Of a stretch of 64,000 nt of DNA, positions 18,540 to 27,792 are shown one piece after another. The translations under genes and the position numbers were made by a program. This DNA comes from Sphingobacterium sp. SGG-5 (lineage in GTDB: Bacteria; Bacteroidota; Bacteroidia; Sphingobacteriales; Sphingobacteriaceae), in assembly GCF_011043525.1 (NCBI RefSeq), contig NZ_JAAKGO010000002.1, positions 62,001 to 126,000 of the forward strand, read 5' to 3'. The notes under the pieces were generated by a model. It saw nothing but the letters and a program-made list of their open reading frames with translations, made no database searches and was not told where the DNA came from. Each line of letters begins with the position of its first letter. The stretch's first letter is position 1.

Positions 18540-19847
18540 TTACTCGCTGTATAACCCTTTCTCTACCAAATCTTCCACATACGCTTGTACAGCATCATTT
18601 GAGAAGCGGGAGGTCACGTCAAAGGCGAAGGCATGCACAAGCAATACCCGTGCGGATTCCTCACTGATTCCTCTCGACCGCAAATAAAAGAGTGCCTCAT
18701 TGTCAAATTGACCCATTGTACAGCCATGTGAACATTTCACATCGTCAGCGAAAATTTCTAATTGTGGCTTGGTGTAGACAGCAGACTTCTCACCAAGCAG
18801 CAAATTGTTATTTTGCTGGAAAGCATTGGTTTTTTGTGCATCCTCACGCACAAATATCTTTCCATTAAACACAGCTGTTGCCTCATCTTGCGGAATATTC
18901 TTATACCACTCGTAAGACTCACAATGTGGCTTCATATGATCTACAACCGTATGATTATCGACCAGTTGTCTGTCGGCCAACAAATTCACGCCGTATAGGT
19001 GAGATTCCACATTCTCCGCATCTAACCGAACATTGATGTCGTTGCGAACAAACGATACCCCCGGGAAATTGCAATTGTAGTTATTATATAGACTATGCCG
19101 CGTCTGATATACCTCCGTATGGTTGATATAGTGTCCTGCATCGGATGCCTGTTGCAGATAATAATGCTGCAGTTTCGCATTTTCCTCCAAAACGATCTCT
19201 GTAACCTTATTATTCAGGTTATATGCACTGCCATCCGACGTGATGAACGTTTCAATAATCTCGGCTTCAGCATTGGCCTCAAGCACATACAAATTCCGGG
19301 TCTGCACAAAAAAGTCCTCCTCACCTGTGGCGACGTGCACAATCTGAATAGGTTTGGATACTACTTTGTTTTTAGCTACCGAAAGATAAAGGCCCGAAGT
19401 AAATAAAGCCGTATTCAATGCGACAAGTGCGCTGTCTGTTTTGTCAGCATGCTGCGCAAAGTGTTTTTGAAAAGCCTCCTCTCCTTCAGCTTCTTCAATC
19501 GGTTTTACGACGATACCCAGCTCATCTTCCAACGAGGAAAATGCCAATACATATTGGCCATTGATCAAGACGATACGGTGTGCATCCAGCCCAGGAATAT
19601 CGGCTTTTGCTAAATCTAAATTAGCCACATCCACATCTTTATTCAAGATATAGGTCTTATTGACTAAGCTATGGATATTGGTATATTTCCAGTCTTCATT
19701 TTTGACTGTGGGGAACCCTTTCTTCTCAAAACGTGTATAGGCTTCTTGTCGTAACGCCTTCAGCGCCGGCGATTCATTCGTATCTTCCAACGTGTGAAAA
19801 GCCGACGTCAACTGTTCGAATAAAGAGTTTGCTACTATTGTACTCAT
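18540..19847 (-). CDS. sufD: Fe-S cluster assembly scaffold protein SufD
   Basis: Partner of SufB in the SufBC2D scaffold that builds Fe-S clusters. 435 residues from ATG 19847 (MSTIVANSLFEQL); an ATG eight codons earlier (19871) is also possible. The C-terminal core shows KCSHGCTMGQFDNEALFYLRSRGI, the usual SufD signature with the conserved Cys/His region, followed by LLVHAFAFDV. It is the last gene of sufBCD on the minus strand, followed by a strong terminator; sufS and sufE are not in this cluster. Confidence 0.96.
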   Translation of the reverse strand: MSTIVANSLFEQLTSAFHTLEDTNESPALKALRQEAYTRFEKKGFPTVKNEDWKYTNIHSLVNKTYILNKDVDVANLDLAKADIPGLDAHRIVLINGQYVLAFSSLEDELGIVVKPIEEAEGEEAFQKHFAQHADKTDSALVALNTALFTSGLYLSVAKNKVVSKPIQIVHVATGEEDFFVQTRNLYVLEANAEAEIIETFITSDGSAYNLNNKVTEIVLEENAKLQHYYLQQASDAGHYINHTEVYQTRHSLYNNYNCNFPGVSFVRNDINVRLDAENVESHLYGVNLLADRQLVDNHTVVDHMKPHCESYEWYKNIPQDEATAVFNGKIFVREDAQKTNAFQQNNNLLLGEKSAVYTKPQLEIFADDVKCSHGCTMGQFDNEALFYLRSRGISEESARVLLVHAFAFDVTSRFSNDAVQAYVEDLVEKGLYSE

Positions 19848-19900
19848 GTTATTTGTTATCAATCCGCTCATTACCTCATTTTTTTACCGTAGACCGATCA

Positions 19901-20659
19901 TTAGGCATTCTGCGCATCTAATTCTCTTAACCAGTCGTAACCTTTTTCTTCTAACTCCAATGCCAATTCTTTGGGGCCCGTTTTTACAATACGTCCGTCA
20001 TATAACACGTGTACAAAGTCCGGAACAATGTAATCCAAGAGACGCTGGTAATGCGTTATGACTACAAAAGCATTGTCTTTCGAACGTAATTCATTCACAC
20101 CTTTTGCTACAATCCGCAAAGCGTCGATATCCAGACCAGAGTCTGTCTCATCCAGAATGGCTAATTTTGGATTTAACATAGCCAGTTGAAAAATTTCATT
20201 ACGTTTCTTTTCGCCGCCTGAGAAACCCTCATTCAATGACCGATTGGCAAGGTTAGCCGAGAACTCGACTAATTTCTGTTTTTCTTTGACCATTTGCAAA
20301 AACTCCTTCGCCTCCATGGGCGGAAGACCTTTATATTCACGGATATCATTTACCGCAGTTTTCAAAAAGTTGATGTTCGATACACCCGGAATTTCCACCG
20401 GATATTGAAAGGCCAGGAACAGCCCTTCACGCGCCCGATCCTCCGGAGACATCTCCAATAAGTCGACGCCCTCCAACAGTGCTTCTCCTCCATTCACTTC
20501 ATACGAGTCTCTTCCGGCCAACACATTCCCTAATGTGCTTTTACCTGCGCCATTCGGCCCCATAATCGCATGAACCTCGCCGGCTTTTACTTCCAGATTT
20601 AGACCCTTTAATATTTGTTTGTCTTCTACAGACGCGTATAGATTTTTTATTGTTAACAT
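19901..20659 (-). CDS. sufC: Fe-S cluster assembly ATPase SufC
   Basis: ABC-type ATPase of the Suf scaffold. 252 residues: Walker A GPNGAGKST (34-42), the ABC signature NEGFSGGEKKRNEI, Walker B LAILDETDSGLDIDAL and a switch His in VITHYQR. The SufC-specific ETDSGLD and GGEKKR forms distinguish it from transport ATPases. It lies between sufB and sufD, 32 bp after sufB. Confidence 0.98.
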   Translation of the reverse strand: MLTIKNLYASVEDKQILKGLNLEVKAGEVHAIMGPNGAGKSTLGNVLAGRDSYEVNGGEALLEGVDLLEMSPEDRAREGLFLAFQYPVEIPGVSNINFLKTAVNDIREYKGLPPMEAKEFLQMVKEKQKLVEFSANLANRSLNEGFSGGEKKRNEIFQLAMLNPKLAILDETDSGLDIDALRIVAKGVNELRSKDNAFVVITHYQRLLDYIVPDFVHVLYDGRIVKTGPKELALELEEKGYDWLRELDAQNA

Positions 20660-20691
20660 TTTTTTAGTATTGAGTATTGAGTATTGCGTAG

Positions 20692-22143
20692 TTATCCTAC
20701 AGACCCCTCTAATGATATGGCGATCAATTTTTGCGCTTCGACAGCAAATTCCATAGGCAGCTGGTTCAGCACCTCTTTTGCATAGCCGTTTACGATTAAC
20801 CCCACAGCTTTCTCCGAGTCTATCCCCCTTTGGTTGAGATAAAACACTTGGTCTTCCCCGATTTTTGAGGTGGTCGCTTCGTGTTCAAGCTGTGCACTGG
20901 TATTTTTGTTTTCGATATAAGGAAAAGTATGTGCTCCACAACGATCTCCTATCAATAAGGAGTCACATTGGGTGAAGTTACGCGAATTGTCCGCCTTTGC
21001 CCCAATCTTGACCAGTCCTCTATAACTATTATGACTTAATCCTGCCGAGATACCTTTCGAGATAATCTTCGATCTCGTATTCTTTCCGAGGTGGATCATC
21101 TTTGTTCCGGTATCTGCCACCTGCCTATTTCGCGTCATAGCGACAGAATAAAACTCGCCTACTGAATTGTCGCCCATCAATATGACTCCTGGATATTTCC
21201 AGGTTATTGCAGAGCCAGTCTCGACCTGTGTCCATGATATCTTGGAGTTATTTCCCTTACAAATACCACGCTTGGTGACAAAATTATAGATACCGCCAAT
21301 ACCGTCTTTATCGCCGGGATACCAGTTTTGCACGGTAGAATATTTTATCTCTGCATCTTTCATGGCAATCAGCTCCACAACTGCGGCATGCAATTGATTT
21401 TCATCACGCATAGGCGCTGTACAGCCTTCCAGGTAAGAAACATACGCTCCCTCATCAGCAATGATCAGCGTACGCTCAAACTGTCCTGTATTCTCCGCAT
21501 TGATACGGAAGTATGTCGACAATTCCATCGGACAGCGGACTCCTTTCGGGATATACACAAAAGATCCATCAGAAAATACAGCAGAATTTAACGCGGCATA
21601 AACATTGTCGGTTTGCGGAACAACCGTGCCTATATATTGCTTCACCAATTCGGGGTGTTCCTGTACAGCCTCTCCAAACGAACAAAAGATAACACCTTTT
21701 TCTTTCAATTGTTCGCGAAAGGTAGTTTTCACCGATACCGAATCAAATACCGCATCAACTGCAACCACCCCCGCCAGCACTTTTTGCTCATCCAGTGGGA
21801 TACCCAACTTCGCAAAAGTCGCCAATAGCTCGGGATCGACTTCATCCATGCTGTTCAGCTGCTTCTTCGGCTTTGGTGCCGCATAATACGACACACCCTG
21901 AAAATCCACATCGGGATGCTCAAAGTTTTGCCATGTAGGCATCTCCATGGTCAAAAAATGTCGGAAAGCTTTTAACCGCCATTCCAGCAACCATTCCGGT
22001 TCATTTTTCTTGGATGATATCAAGCGAATAGTATCTTCATTCAAGCCTATCGGAGCAATATCCATCTCAATATCAGTCGAAAAACCGTATTTATATTCTT
22101 CCTGCTCCAGCTCTTTTAGTAATTCATCGTCTTTGGTACTCAT
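20692..22143 (-). CDS. sufB: Fe-S cluster assembly scaffold protein SufB
   Basis: 483 residues from ATG 22143 ([12 protein letters not shown]); a hydrophobic in-frame extension to 22227 is not conserved SufB and would cover the promoter. Conserved segments include [60 protein letters not shown] and [17 protein letters not shown], with the conserved cysteines. It forms the cluster-binding face with SufD. First gene of the operon, with a TAACTTTG -7 element 51 bp upstream. Confidence 0.98.
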   Translation of the reverse strand: MSTKDDELLKELEQEEYKYGFSTDIEMDIAPIGLNEDTIRLISSKKNEPEWLLEWRLKAFRHFLTMEMPTWQNFEHPDVDFQGVSYYAAPKPKKQLNSMDEVDPELLATFAKLGIPLDEQKVLAGVVAVDAVFDSVSVKTTFREQLKEKGVIFCSFGEAVQEHPELVKQYIGTVVPQTDNVYAALNSAVFSDGSFVYIPKGVRCPMELSTYFRINAENTGQFERTLIIADEGAYVSYLEGCTAPMRDENQLHAAVVELIAMKDAEIKYSTVQNWYPGDKDGIGGIYNFVTKRGICKGNNSKISWTQVETGSAITWKYPGVILMGDNSVGEFYSVAMTRNRQVADTGTKMIHLGKNTRSKIISKGISAGLSHNSYRGLVKIGAKADNSRNFTQCDSLLIGDRCGAHTFPYIENKNTSAQLEHEATTSKIGEDQVFYLNQRGIDSEKAVGLIVNGYAKEVLNQLPMEFAVEAQKLIAISLEGSVG

Positions 22144-22174
22144 AGTATCTTTCTCTCTCTTAATTAGGTGGTTC

Positions 22175-22201
22175 CCTAACCTTTTTAGGACTACAAAGTT
22201 A
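22175..22201 (-). promoter_or_regulatory. Candidate suf promoter (-7 TAACTTTG) with an adjacent inverted repeat
   Basis: On the minus strand TAACTTTG (22201-22194) matches TAnnTTTG. Directly downstream, where transcription should begin, is CCTAA-N5-TTAGG (22175-22189), a 5-bp inverted repeat placed like a repressor site. Whether an IscR- or SufR-type regulator binds it is unknown. Confidence 0.5.
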
Positions 22202-22424
22202 AGACTTAAAAACCAATTAAACAGCATTTTTTGTCCCCATTGTGTCGTAGCTTAGTCAATTATATGATTGAAATCATCTTTTAACGAAATAAAAGACATT
22301 TCTGTGATTATTGGCATGGAATATTATAAAAAGGTAACATGAGCTTAATTGACCGTTTCAGGAAATATATTTATTATTGTGAAAAAACAGAGCTTTTGAT
22401 GATGCAGGACTAAATGCCTCCTAA

Positions 22425-23015
22425 ATGAATGAATATGTTGACGATAAGAATTTGGCTATATCCTTAAGGAATAGTGATAAGGAAGCCTTTCGGGAAGTGT
22501 TCGATCGCTACCACCGCAAAGTATACCAATTTGCCTATAGCTTTCTCAAAGATAGCGCCCAAAGTGAAGACGTCGTACAGGAAGCTTTTCTACAATTTTG
22601 GCTGTATCGCCAGAATCTTGCTGTAGACGTCCCGATTGCTCCTCTCCTCTTTACAATGACGCGCCGGGTTATCCTGAATTACTGGAGAAAATGTGCGACT
22701 TCCGACAAGTTCAGGCAACAACTATTGCAGGCATTCGAGCAGGCGAGTAACGATACAGAAGCCTATGTCGTCTCCCGGGACATAGAGCGGATATCCGAAG
22801 AAGCCCTACAGCTATTAACCGAGCAACAACGGACCATTTTTCTTCTGAGCCGGGAGGAAGGATTAACCTACGCAGAGATTGCAGAACAACTGCATATCTC
22901 ACGGAATACCGTTAAATACCACCTGACGAATGCCTTAAATACTTTCCGCCAGCACTTTGCAAAATACGGCATCCTTTACTCGTACTTCGTCCTATTTTAT
23001 TTCGCTGATTTATAG
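22425..23015 (+). CDS. ECF sigma factor (FecI-like)
   Basis: 196 residues. Sigma region 2 is visible as VFDRYHRKVYQFAYSFLKDSAQSEDVVQEAFLQFW split over residues about 25-60, and region 4 as LTEQQRTIFLLSREEGLTYAEIAE followed by the helix HISRNTVKYHLTNAL. It belongs to the Bacteroidota group that works with a FecR anti-sigma factor and a SusC receptor carrying an STN domain; both follow on the same strand. It most likely activates the 24.4-31.7 kb locus in response to a glycan bound by that receptor. Confidence 0.95.
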   Translation: MNEYVDDKNLAISLRNSDKEAFREVFDRYHRKVYQFAYSFLKDSAQSEDVVQEAFLQFWLYRQNLAVDVPIAPLLFTMTRRVILNYWRKCATSDKFRQQLLQAFEQASNDTEAYVVSRDIERISEEALQLLTEQQRTIFLLSREEGLTYAEIAEQLHISRNTVKYHLTNALNTFRQHFAKYGILYSYFVLFYFADL

Positions 23016-23129
23016 CGCATTGAAAAAAATATTTTTTTTTGACTACCCACTCCCCGCCTTTATGTGAATTATTATATATGCAGCCCTTATGGAGTCGCTG
23101 CGTTTATTACAATCGATTAATATAGGCAA

Positions 23130-24284
23130 ATGGAAAAGAGAAAACTGAAGCAATTATTAAAGGCGTATCAAGAAGGGACGATCAAAAAAAATGATCTGAT
23201 CACTTTGCTGGACTATATTGCTATCGACAAAAACGAAACACAGGTCGATCAATTACTCGCCGAGCTTATGGAAGATATGAAGGAGGACCCGGCATTGCCT
23301 GTCGCATCCGACCGCCTGTATGAACGTATCGTTACCCATCCCCAATTCCGGTCAAAGCCCGGAAATGTCGTACGGTTATACTACCGTTTGGCCGCCGCGG
23401 TCGCTGTGTTATTGGTTTTAATTGGCGGAGTCTGGTGGTACACAACGCAATATCGAAACCACGATGAGAACCATTATACGGCACGTACAGTAACGACCAA
23501 ACCAACAGACAAACTTTTACTAAAAACAAGCAAGGGCCAGATCATCGAGCTTGATCAGTTAACTCCCGAAGGCACAGGTATTCCAACCATCCAATTTGCC
23601 GATCAAGAAGGATTAGTCTATAGCGAGGATGGAAATGAGGCCATGCAAGAGGAGCACACGATCATAACACCGAAAGGACGTCAATATCATATCGTGCTAT
23701 CGGACGGCACCAAAGTATGGCTCAATAGTGCAACAACAATTACATTTCCGGCTCACTTTAAAGGAGATCTCCGGGAAGTTGAATTAGATGGAGAAGCCTA
23801 TTTTGAGGTAAAAAAAGCCATTGATTGGCCCTTTACTGTACAGACCTACACACAAAGCATTGAAGTGTTAGGTACACATTTCAATGTCAATGCCTATCGT
23901 GAGGACGATGTAGCGTACACGACTTTGCTTGAAGGAAAGGTACGCCTATCCTCCGGAAAAAACAAAATCATATTACACCCCGGACAGCAGGCAAAAAGTA
24001 CAACCGCGTCCTCCGTACCGGAGGTCAGAAATATGGAGGCAAAGGATGCGATAGCCTGGAAAGACGACATGTTTATATTCAACAACGAGGAAATCCAACA
24101 AGCCATGCGCCAGATCAGCCGATGGTATGATGTGGAGGTCGTCTATCGCAATGGCATGGAAGGAAAACGCATTGGTGGAAGTGTTTCCCGCTTCGAAAAT
24201 ATCACCGAATTAATGGGTGCACTGCAAGCCACCGGTCTGTTGCATTATGAAATGAAAGGAGGGACTATTATCATTAGCGAATAG
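23130..24284 (+). CDS. FecR-family anti-sigma factor
   Basis: 384 residues: a cytoplasmic N-terminal domain of about 80 residues, one membrane segment (AAAVAVLLVLIGGVWWY, about 87-104), the periplasmic FecR domain (YHIVLSDGTKVWLNSATTITFPAHF, VLGTHFNVNAY) and a C-terminal DUF4974/STN-like domain (QQAMRQISRWYDVEV). Such proteins hold the sigma factor until the receptor's STN domain contacts them. It lies 114 bp after the sigma gene and 117 bp before susC. Confidence 0.95.
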   Translation: MEKRKLKQLLKAYQEGTIKKNDLITLLDYIAIDKNETQVDQLLAELMEDMKEDPALPVASDRLYERIVTHPQFRSKPGNVVRLYYRLAAAVAVLLVLIGGVWWYTTQYRNHDENHYTARTVTTKPTDKLLLKTSKGQIIELDQLTPEGTGIPTIQFADQEGLVYSEDGNEAMQEEHTIITPKGRQYHIVLSDGTKVWLNSATTITFPAHFKGDLREVELDGEAYFEVKKAIDWPFTVQTYTQSIEVLGTHFNVNAYREDDVAYTTLLEGKVRLSSGKNKIILHPGQQAKSTTASSVPEVRNMEAKDAIAWKDDMFIFNNEEIQQAMRQISRWYDVEVVYRNGMEGKRIGGSVSRFENITELMGALQATGLLHYEMKGGTIIISE

Positions 24285-24307
24285 CACGTAAAGAACACTA
24301 AAAAGCC

Positions 24308-24327
24308 GGATACGGGCCAACGTATCC
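24308..24327 (+). other. Hairpin between fecR and susC
   Basis: GGATACG (24308-24314), loop GGCCAA, CGTATCC (24321-24327). No T-run follows, so it is not a strong terminator; it may protect or separate the susC transcript. A hairpin occupies the same place in the second sigma/FecR locus (49720-49744). Confidence 0.55.
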
Positions 24328-24401
24328 AGCAAAATAACATGCAGCCCGAAGGTTGCAAAAGTTTATAAAAACCGAGTTACCAATTTCATAAACTATAACA
24401 A

Positions 24402-27400
24402 ATGTATAAAAAACTTACTACAAAGTTTTGTGACTACGCATTATTCTATTTACCGTTAAAACGAATTTTTATGCGACTAATCGTCATACTTTTGGTTGTC
24501 GGAATGCACCTCAGCGCCTTTGCCGTTGCGCAAAAAGTAACGCTGAATCATAAAAATGCAGAACTGGCCACCGTGCTTAAAGAAATAAAAAAGCAGACGG
24601 GATATAATTTCCTATATGATGCAGATGCTATCAACAAAGCTTCAAAAATCACATTAAATGCACAAGATGTCAACATCAAAGAGGTGTTAGACCATTGCTT
24701 TAAGAACCTATCCTTACAGTATGTAATACAGGGCAAGAATATCATTATCTCACGGAGAACTAACAAAAACTTCACTGAATCGGAGATCATGGAGGTTCAA
24801 CAACGTACAATCCAAGGAACCGTTCGCAACGAGAAAGGCGCCCCCCTAGTAGGTGTCAGTATACTGGTCAAAGGCACTACGACCGGAACGAGTACTGATA
24901 GGCAAGGTTTTTACACGATTACACTACCTAAAGAAAACAGTGTGCTGATATTCAGCTCGATGGGGTATGCGACACAAGAAGCCAATGTACTGGACAGAAC
25001 AGAACTATCTGTCATGCTAAAAGAACAAAGCAGCGACTTAGAGGAAGTCGTGATTGTAGGATATGGAACGCAGAAAAAATCGAGTGTTACAGGGGCCCTA
25101 TCCGTACTAAACATGCGTGACAAAGAAAATCAGCCACATACAAACGTTAGCCAAGCTTTACACGGAGTATCCGGATTGTGGGTAAATCAAGCTGGTGGGA
25201 AACCAGGACAAGACGTCGGATCGATAAAAGTACGTGGCATAGGAACATTGAACAATAGCAACCCCTTAGTACTAGTTGATGGAATCGAGTACAACATGAA
25301 CGATGTGAATCCCGAGTTTATCGAGAGCGTTACGGTACTGAAAGATGCATCAGCAGCAATTTATGGTTCTCGGGCGGCTAACGGGGTTATTTTAATCACC
25401 ACAAAGCAAGGGGTAAGAGGTAGGAGGAAGATTAACTACAGCTATTCTCACGGCTTTCAGAAGGCTACTGCTCTCCCTGATGTGGAGTGGGATGCTATTA
25501 AATATATGGAGTTGAAGAATACAGCCCTACGGAATGAGGGGAAAACAGCTGTGGATTATAGCGATGAGCTGATTGAAGCTTATAGGCAAGGGATGGATTA
25601 TGACCCTTTGGCCTATCCTAGTGTTAATTGGTTTGATGAGGTATTGACCACAGGTATACTACAACAGCATAATCTAAGTTTTTCGGGTGGTAGTGATGCC
25701 ATCACATATAATTTGGCTGCCGGTTACAGTAACCATGATGGGATATTGATTGCAGCCAATAACGCCAAGCGATATTCGATCAATATGAATATAACCGCGA
25801 ATATATCTGATAAGTTTAAAATCGGCGGTAATTTTATTGGCAATTATAGACGATATACAGAACCCGCCCAAGGAGCTGATGCCACAGACTATTATTTTAA
25901 TCGGCTAATGCGTGCTTTACCTATATATGGTACATATCTGCCCGACGGACGGTATGCTAATTTAGCAGTAACCACGCCAAGTAGATCGGGAGCCGAGAAC
26001 TTAATCCAGTATCTAAAGGAGGGGACAGACATACATACGCCACAACGTTTATTAGCGAAAGTCTTTGCAGAATATCAGTTACCATTTCATATTAACTACA
26101 ATTTTAATATAGCATTAGATAAGTTAGATGGTTATTCTCATAAATTTGAACCCATCTTGGTGGCCTACAACCCACAGACATGGACACCTGGATATGCCCA
26201 AGCCAATGCGAGCGCCGAAAGCTATAATGAAAATCTGATTCACCCAACGATATATCATTCATTGGACTGGGAACAATTGATAGGTGATAAGCATAATCTC
26301 TCGGTTATGTTGGGCCAAAGTTATGAGCGATATAATCGACGGACAATAACCGCTAGAACAGAAGGGTATTTTGACAATACGCTGGAAGATTTGAACGCCG
26401 GTTCGTTGAACCCTAAAGTTTCCGGCGGTAGTTCCGAAGATATATTGGCGTCTTATTTTGGGCGGTTGGGATACGACTATCAAGAGAAATATCTTTTAGA
26501 GGCTACGTTTCGATACGATGGATCGTCTAGATTTGCTCCGGAAAAGCGGTGGGGATTCTTTCCTGCTATGTTAGTCGGCTGGCGTATAGATAAAGAACCT
26601 TTTTTCGAATATCTTTCTAATAAAATCAACTTCTTAAAGTTAAGGGGTTCAGTAGGAACTATGGGAAATCAACAAACCGTCAGTCTGTACGGTTATATGA
26701 ACACCGTTGTTTTAAATCAAGATTATAATTTCAACGATATGATTTCTTCGGGTGCTGCTGTCACATCACAGGGAAACCCCAATATTACTTGGGAGCGTAC
26801 GACCACCTATAATGCAGGTGCTGATTTTGAAGTGAACAACGGCAAATTCGGTGGTAGCTTAGACATATATAAAAGAAGGACGGTGGATATTTTGAGAGCA
26901 GTCGGGATTCCGGGCCAAGTCGGTGCTTTGGCCGGCCCGATCATGAATGTAGGAGTGGTTGACAATAAGGGTTATGAGGTTTTGTTGTATCACCGGAGTG
27001 CGGTTGGTGCATTTTCTTATAAGCTGAACGGGAGCGTTGGTTATGTTACGAATAAAGTGGTCGACTTAGACGGCGAAACGATAATCAATGGTAGACGAAT
27101 CATAAAAGAGGGGTTTCCCATTGACGCTTATTATCTACTGGAAGCAGATGGGATTTATCAGAATATAGAAGAGGTTCAAAATAGTGTCACAACCAGCGGA
27201 GCGGTTAAACCGGGCTATATCCGATATATCGACCACAACAATGATCGAGTTATCGATGGAGAAGACAGAGTTATTATCGGCAGCTCTATACCGCGATATA
27301 CCTATTCCTTTGGTCTGGATGTTAGCTATAAGAATATCAGTTTGAATACATTTTTCCAAGGTGTGGCCGGTGTTAATATTTATCCCACTGCCAATCTTGC

Positions 27401-27773
27401 TTTTCCATTTAATAACGGGGCAGGTGTAACAAAAGAATGGGAGACCGATGCGTGGACACCGGAGCATAGAAATGCTCGATTGCCAATACTAACGACGGCT
27501 ACTGGGGCGACCGAAAATTTTCAAAATTCAACATTCTGGCTAAAGGATGCCTCTTATCTGCGCTTAAAGAATATTCAGGTCAATTATCGCTTACCGAAAG
27601 ATTGGTTAACAGCTTTATCTCTAACGAACCTTACGGTATTTGCAAACGGAAACAATCTGTTTACTTTTTCGAAGTTTAAAATGTTTGACCCCGAAAAAAA
27701 TATAGGCAAGGATAACCTATACGAATATCCGTCTTTGAAAACATATAGCTTCGGTTTAAACGTAACTTTTTAG
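24402..27773 (+). CDS. SusC-family TonB-dependent receptor with STN signalling domain
   Basis: 1123 residues. Order of domains: long signal region (about 1-45), STN domain (about 50-115: LATVLKEIKKQTGYNFLYDAD), carboxypeptidase-regulatory-like domain (IQGTVRNEKGAPLVGVSI), EEVVIVGYGTQKKSSVTGA, plug (ALHGVSGLWVNQAGG, PLVLVDGIEYN, SVTVLKDASAAIYGSRAANGV) and a barrel ending SFGLNVTF. The STN domain marks it as a transducer to the FecR protein just upstream. With the SusD protein 19 bp downstream it should form the outer-membrane import pair of this locus. The ligand is unknown. Confidence 0.97.
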   Translation: MYKKLTTKFCDYALFYLPLKRIFMRLIVILLVVGMHLSAFAVAQKVTLNHKNAELATVLKEIKKQTGYNFLYDADAINKASKITLNAQDVNIKEVLDHCFKNLSLQYVIQGKNIIISRRTNKNFTESEIMEVQQRTIQGTVRNEKGAPLVGVSILVKGTTTGTSTDRQGFYTITLPKENSVLIFSSMGYATQEANVLDRTELSVMLKEQSSDLEEVVIVGYGTQKKSSVTGALSVLNMRDKENQPHTNVSQALHGVSGLWVNQAGGKPGQDVGSIKVRGIGTLNNSNPLVLVDGIEYNMNDVNPEFIESVTVLKDASAAIYGSRAANGVILITTKQGVRGRRKINYSYSHGFQKATALPDVEWDAIKYMELKNTALRNEGKTAVDYSDELIEAYRQGMDYDPLAYPSVNWFDEVLTTGILQQHNLSFSGGSDAITYNLAAGYSNHDGILIAANNAKRYSINMNITANISDKFKIGGNFIGNYRRYTEPAQGADATDYYFNRLMRALPIYGTYLPDGRYANLAVTTPSRSGAENLIQYLKEGTDIHTPQRLLAKVFAEYQLPFHINYNFNIALDKLDGYSHKFEPILVAYNPQTWTPGYAQANASAESYNENLIHPTIYHSLDWEQLIGDKHNLSVMLGQSYERYNRRTITARTEGYFDNTLEDLNAGSLNPKVSGGSSEDILASYFGRLGYDYQEKYLLEATFRYDGSSRFAPEKRWGFFPAMLVGWRIDKEPFFEYLSNKINFLKLRGSVGTMGNQQTVSLYGYMNTVVLNQDYNFNDMISSGAAVTSQGNPNITWERTTTYNAGADFEVNNGKFGGSLDIYKRRTVDILRAVGIPGQVGALAGPIMNVGVVDNKGYEVLLYHRSAVGAFSYKLNGSVGYVTNKVVDLDGETIINGRRIIKEGFPIDAYYLLEADGIYQNIEEVQNSVTTSGAVKPGYIRYIDHNNDRVIDGEDRVIIGSSIPRYTYSFGLDVSYKNISLNTFFQGVAGVNIYPTANLAFPFNNGAGVTKEWETDAWTPEHRNARLPILTTATGATENFQNSTFWLKDASYLRLKNIQVNYRLPKDWLTALSLTNLTVFANGNNLFTFSKFKMFDPEKNIGKDNLYEYPSLKTYSFGLNVTF

Positions 27774-27792
27774 GCAAATTAAAGTCAAAACG

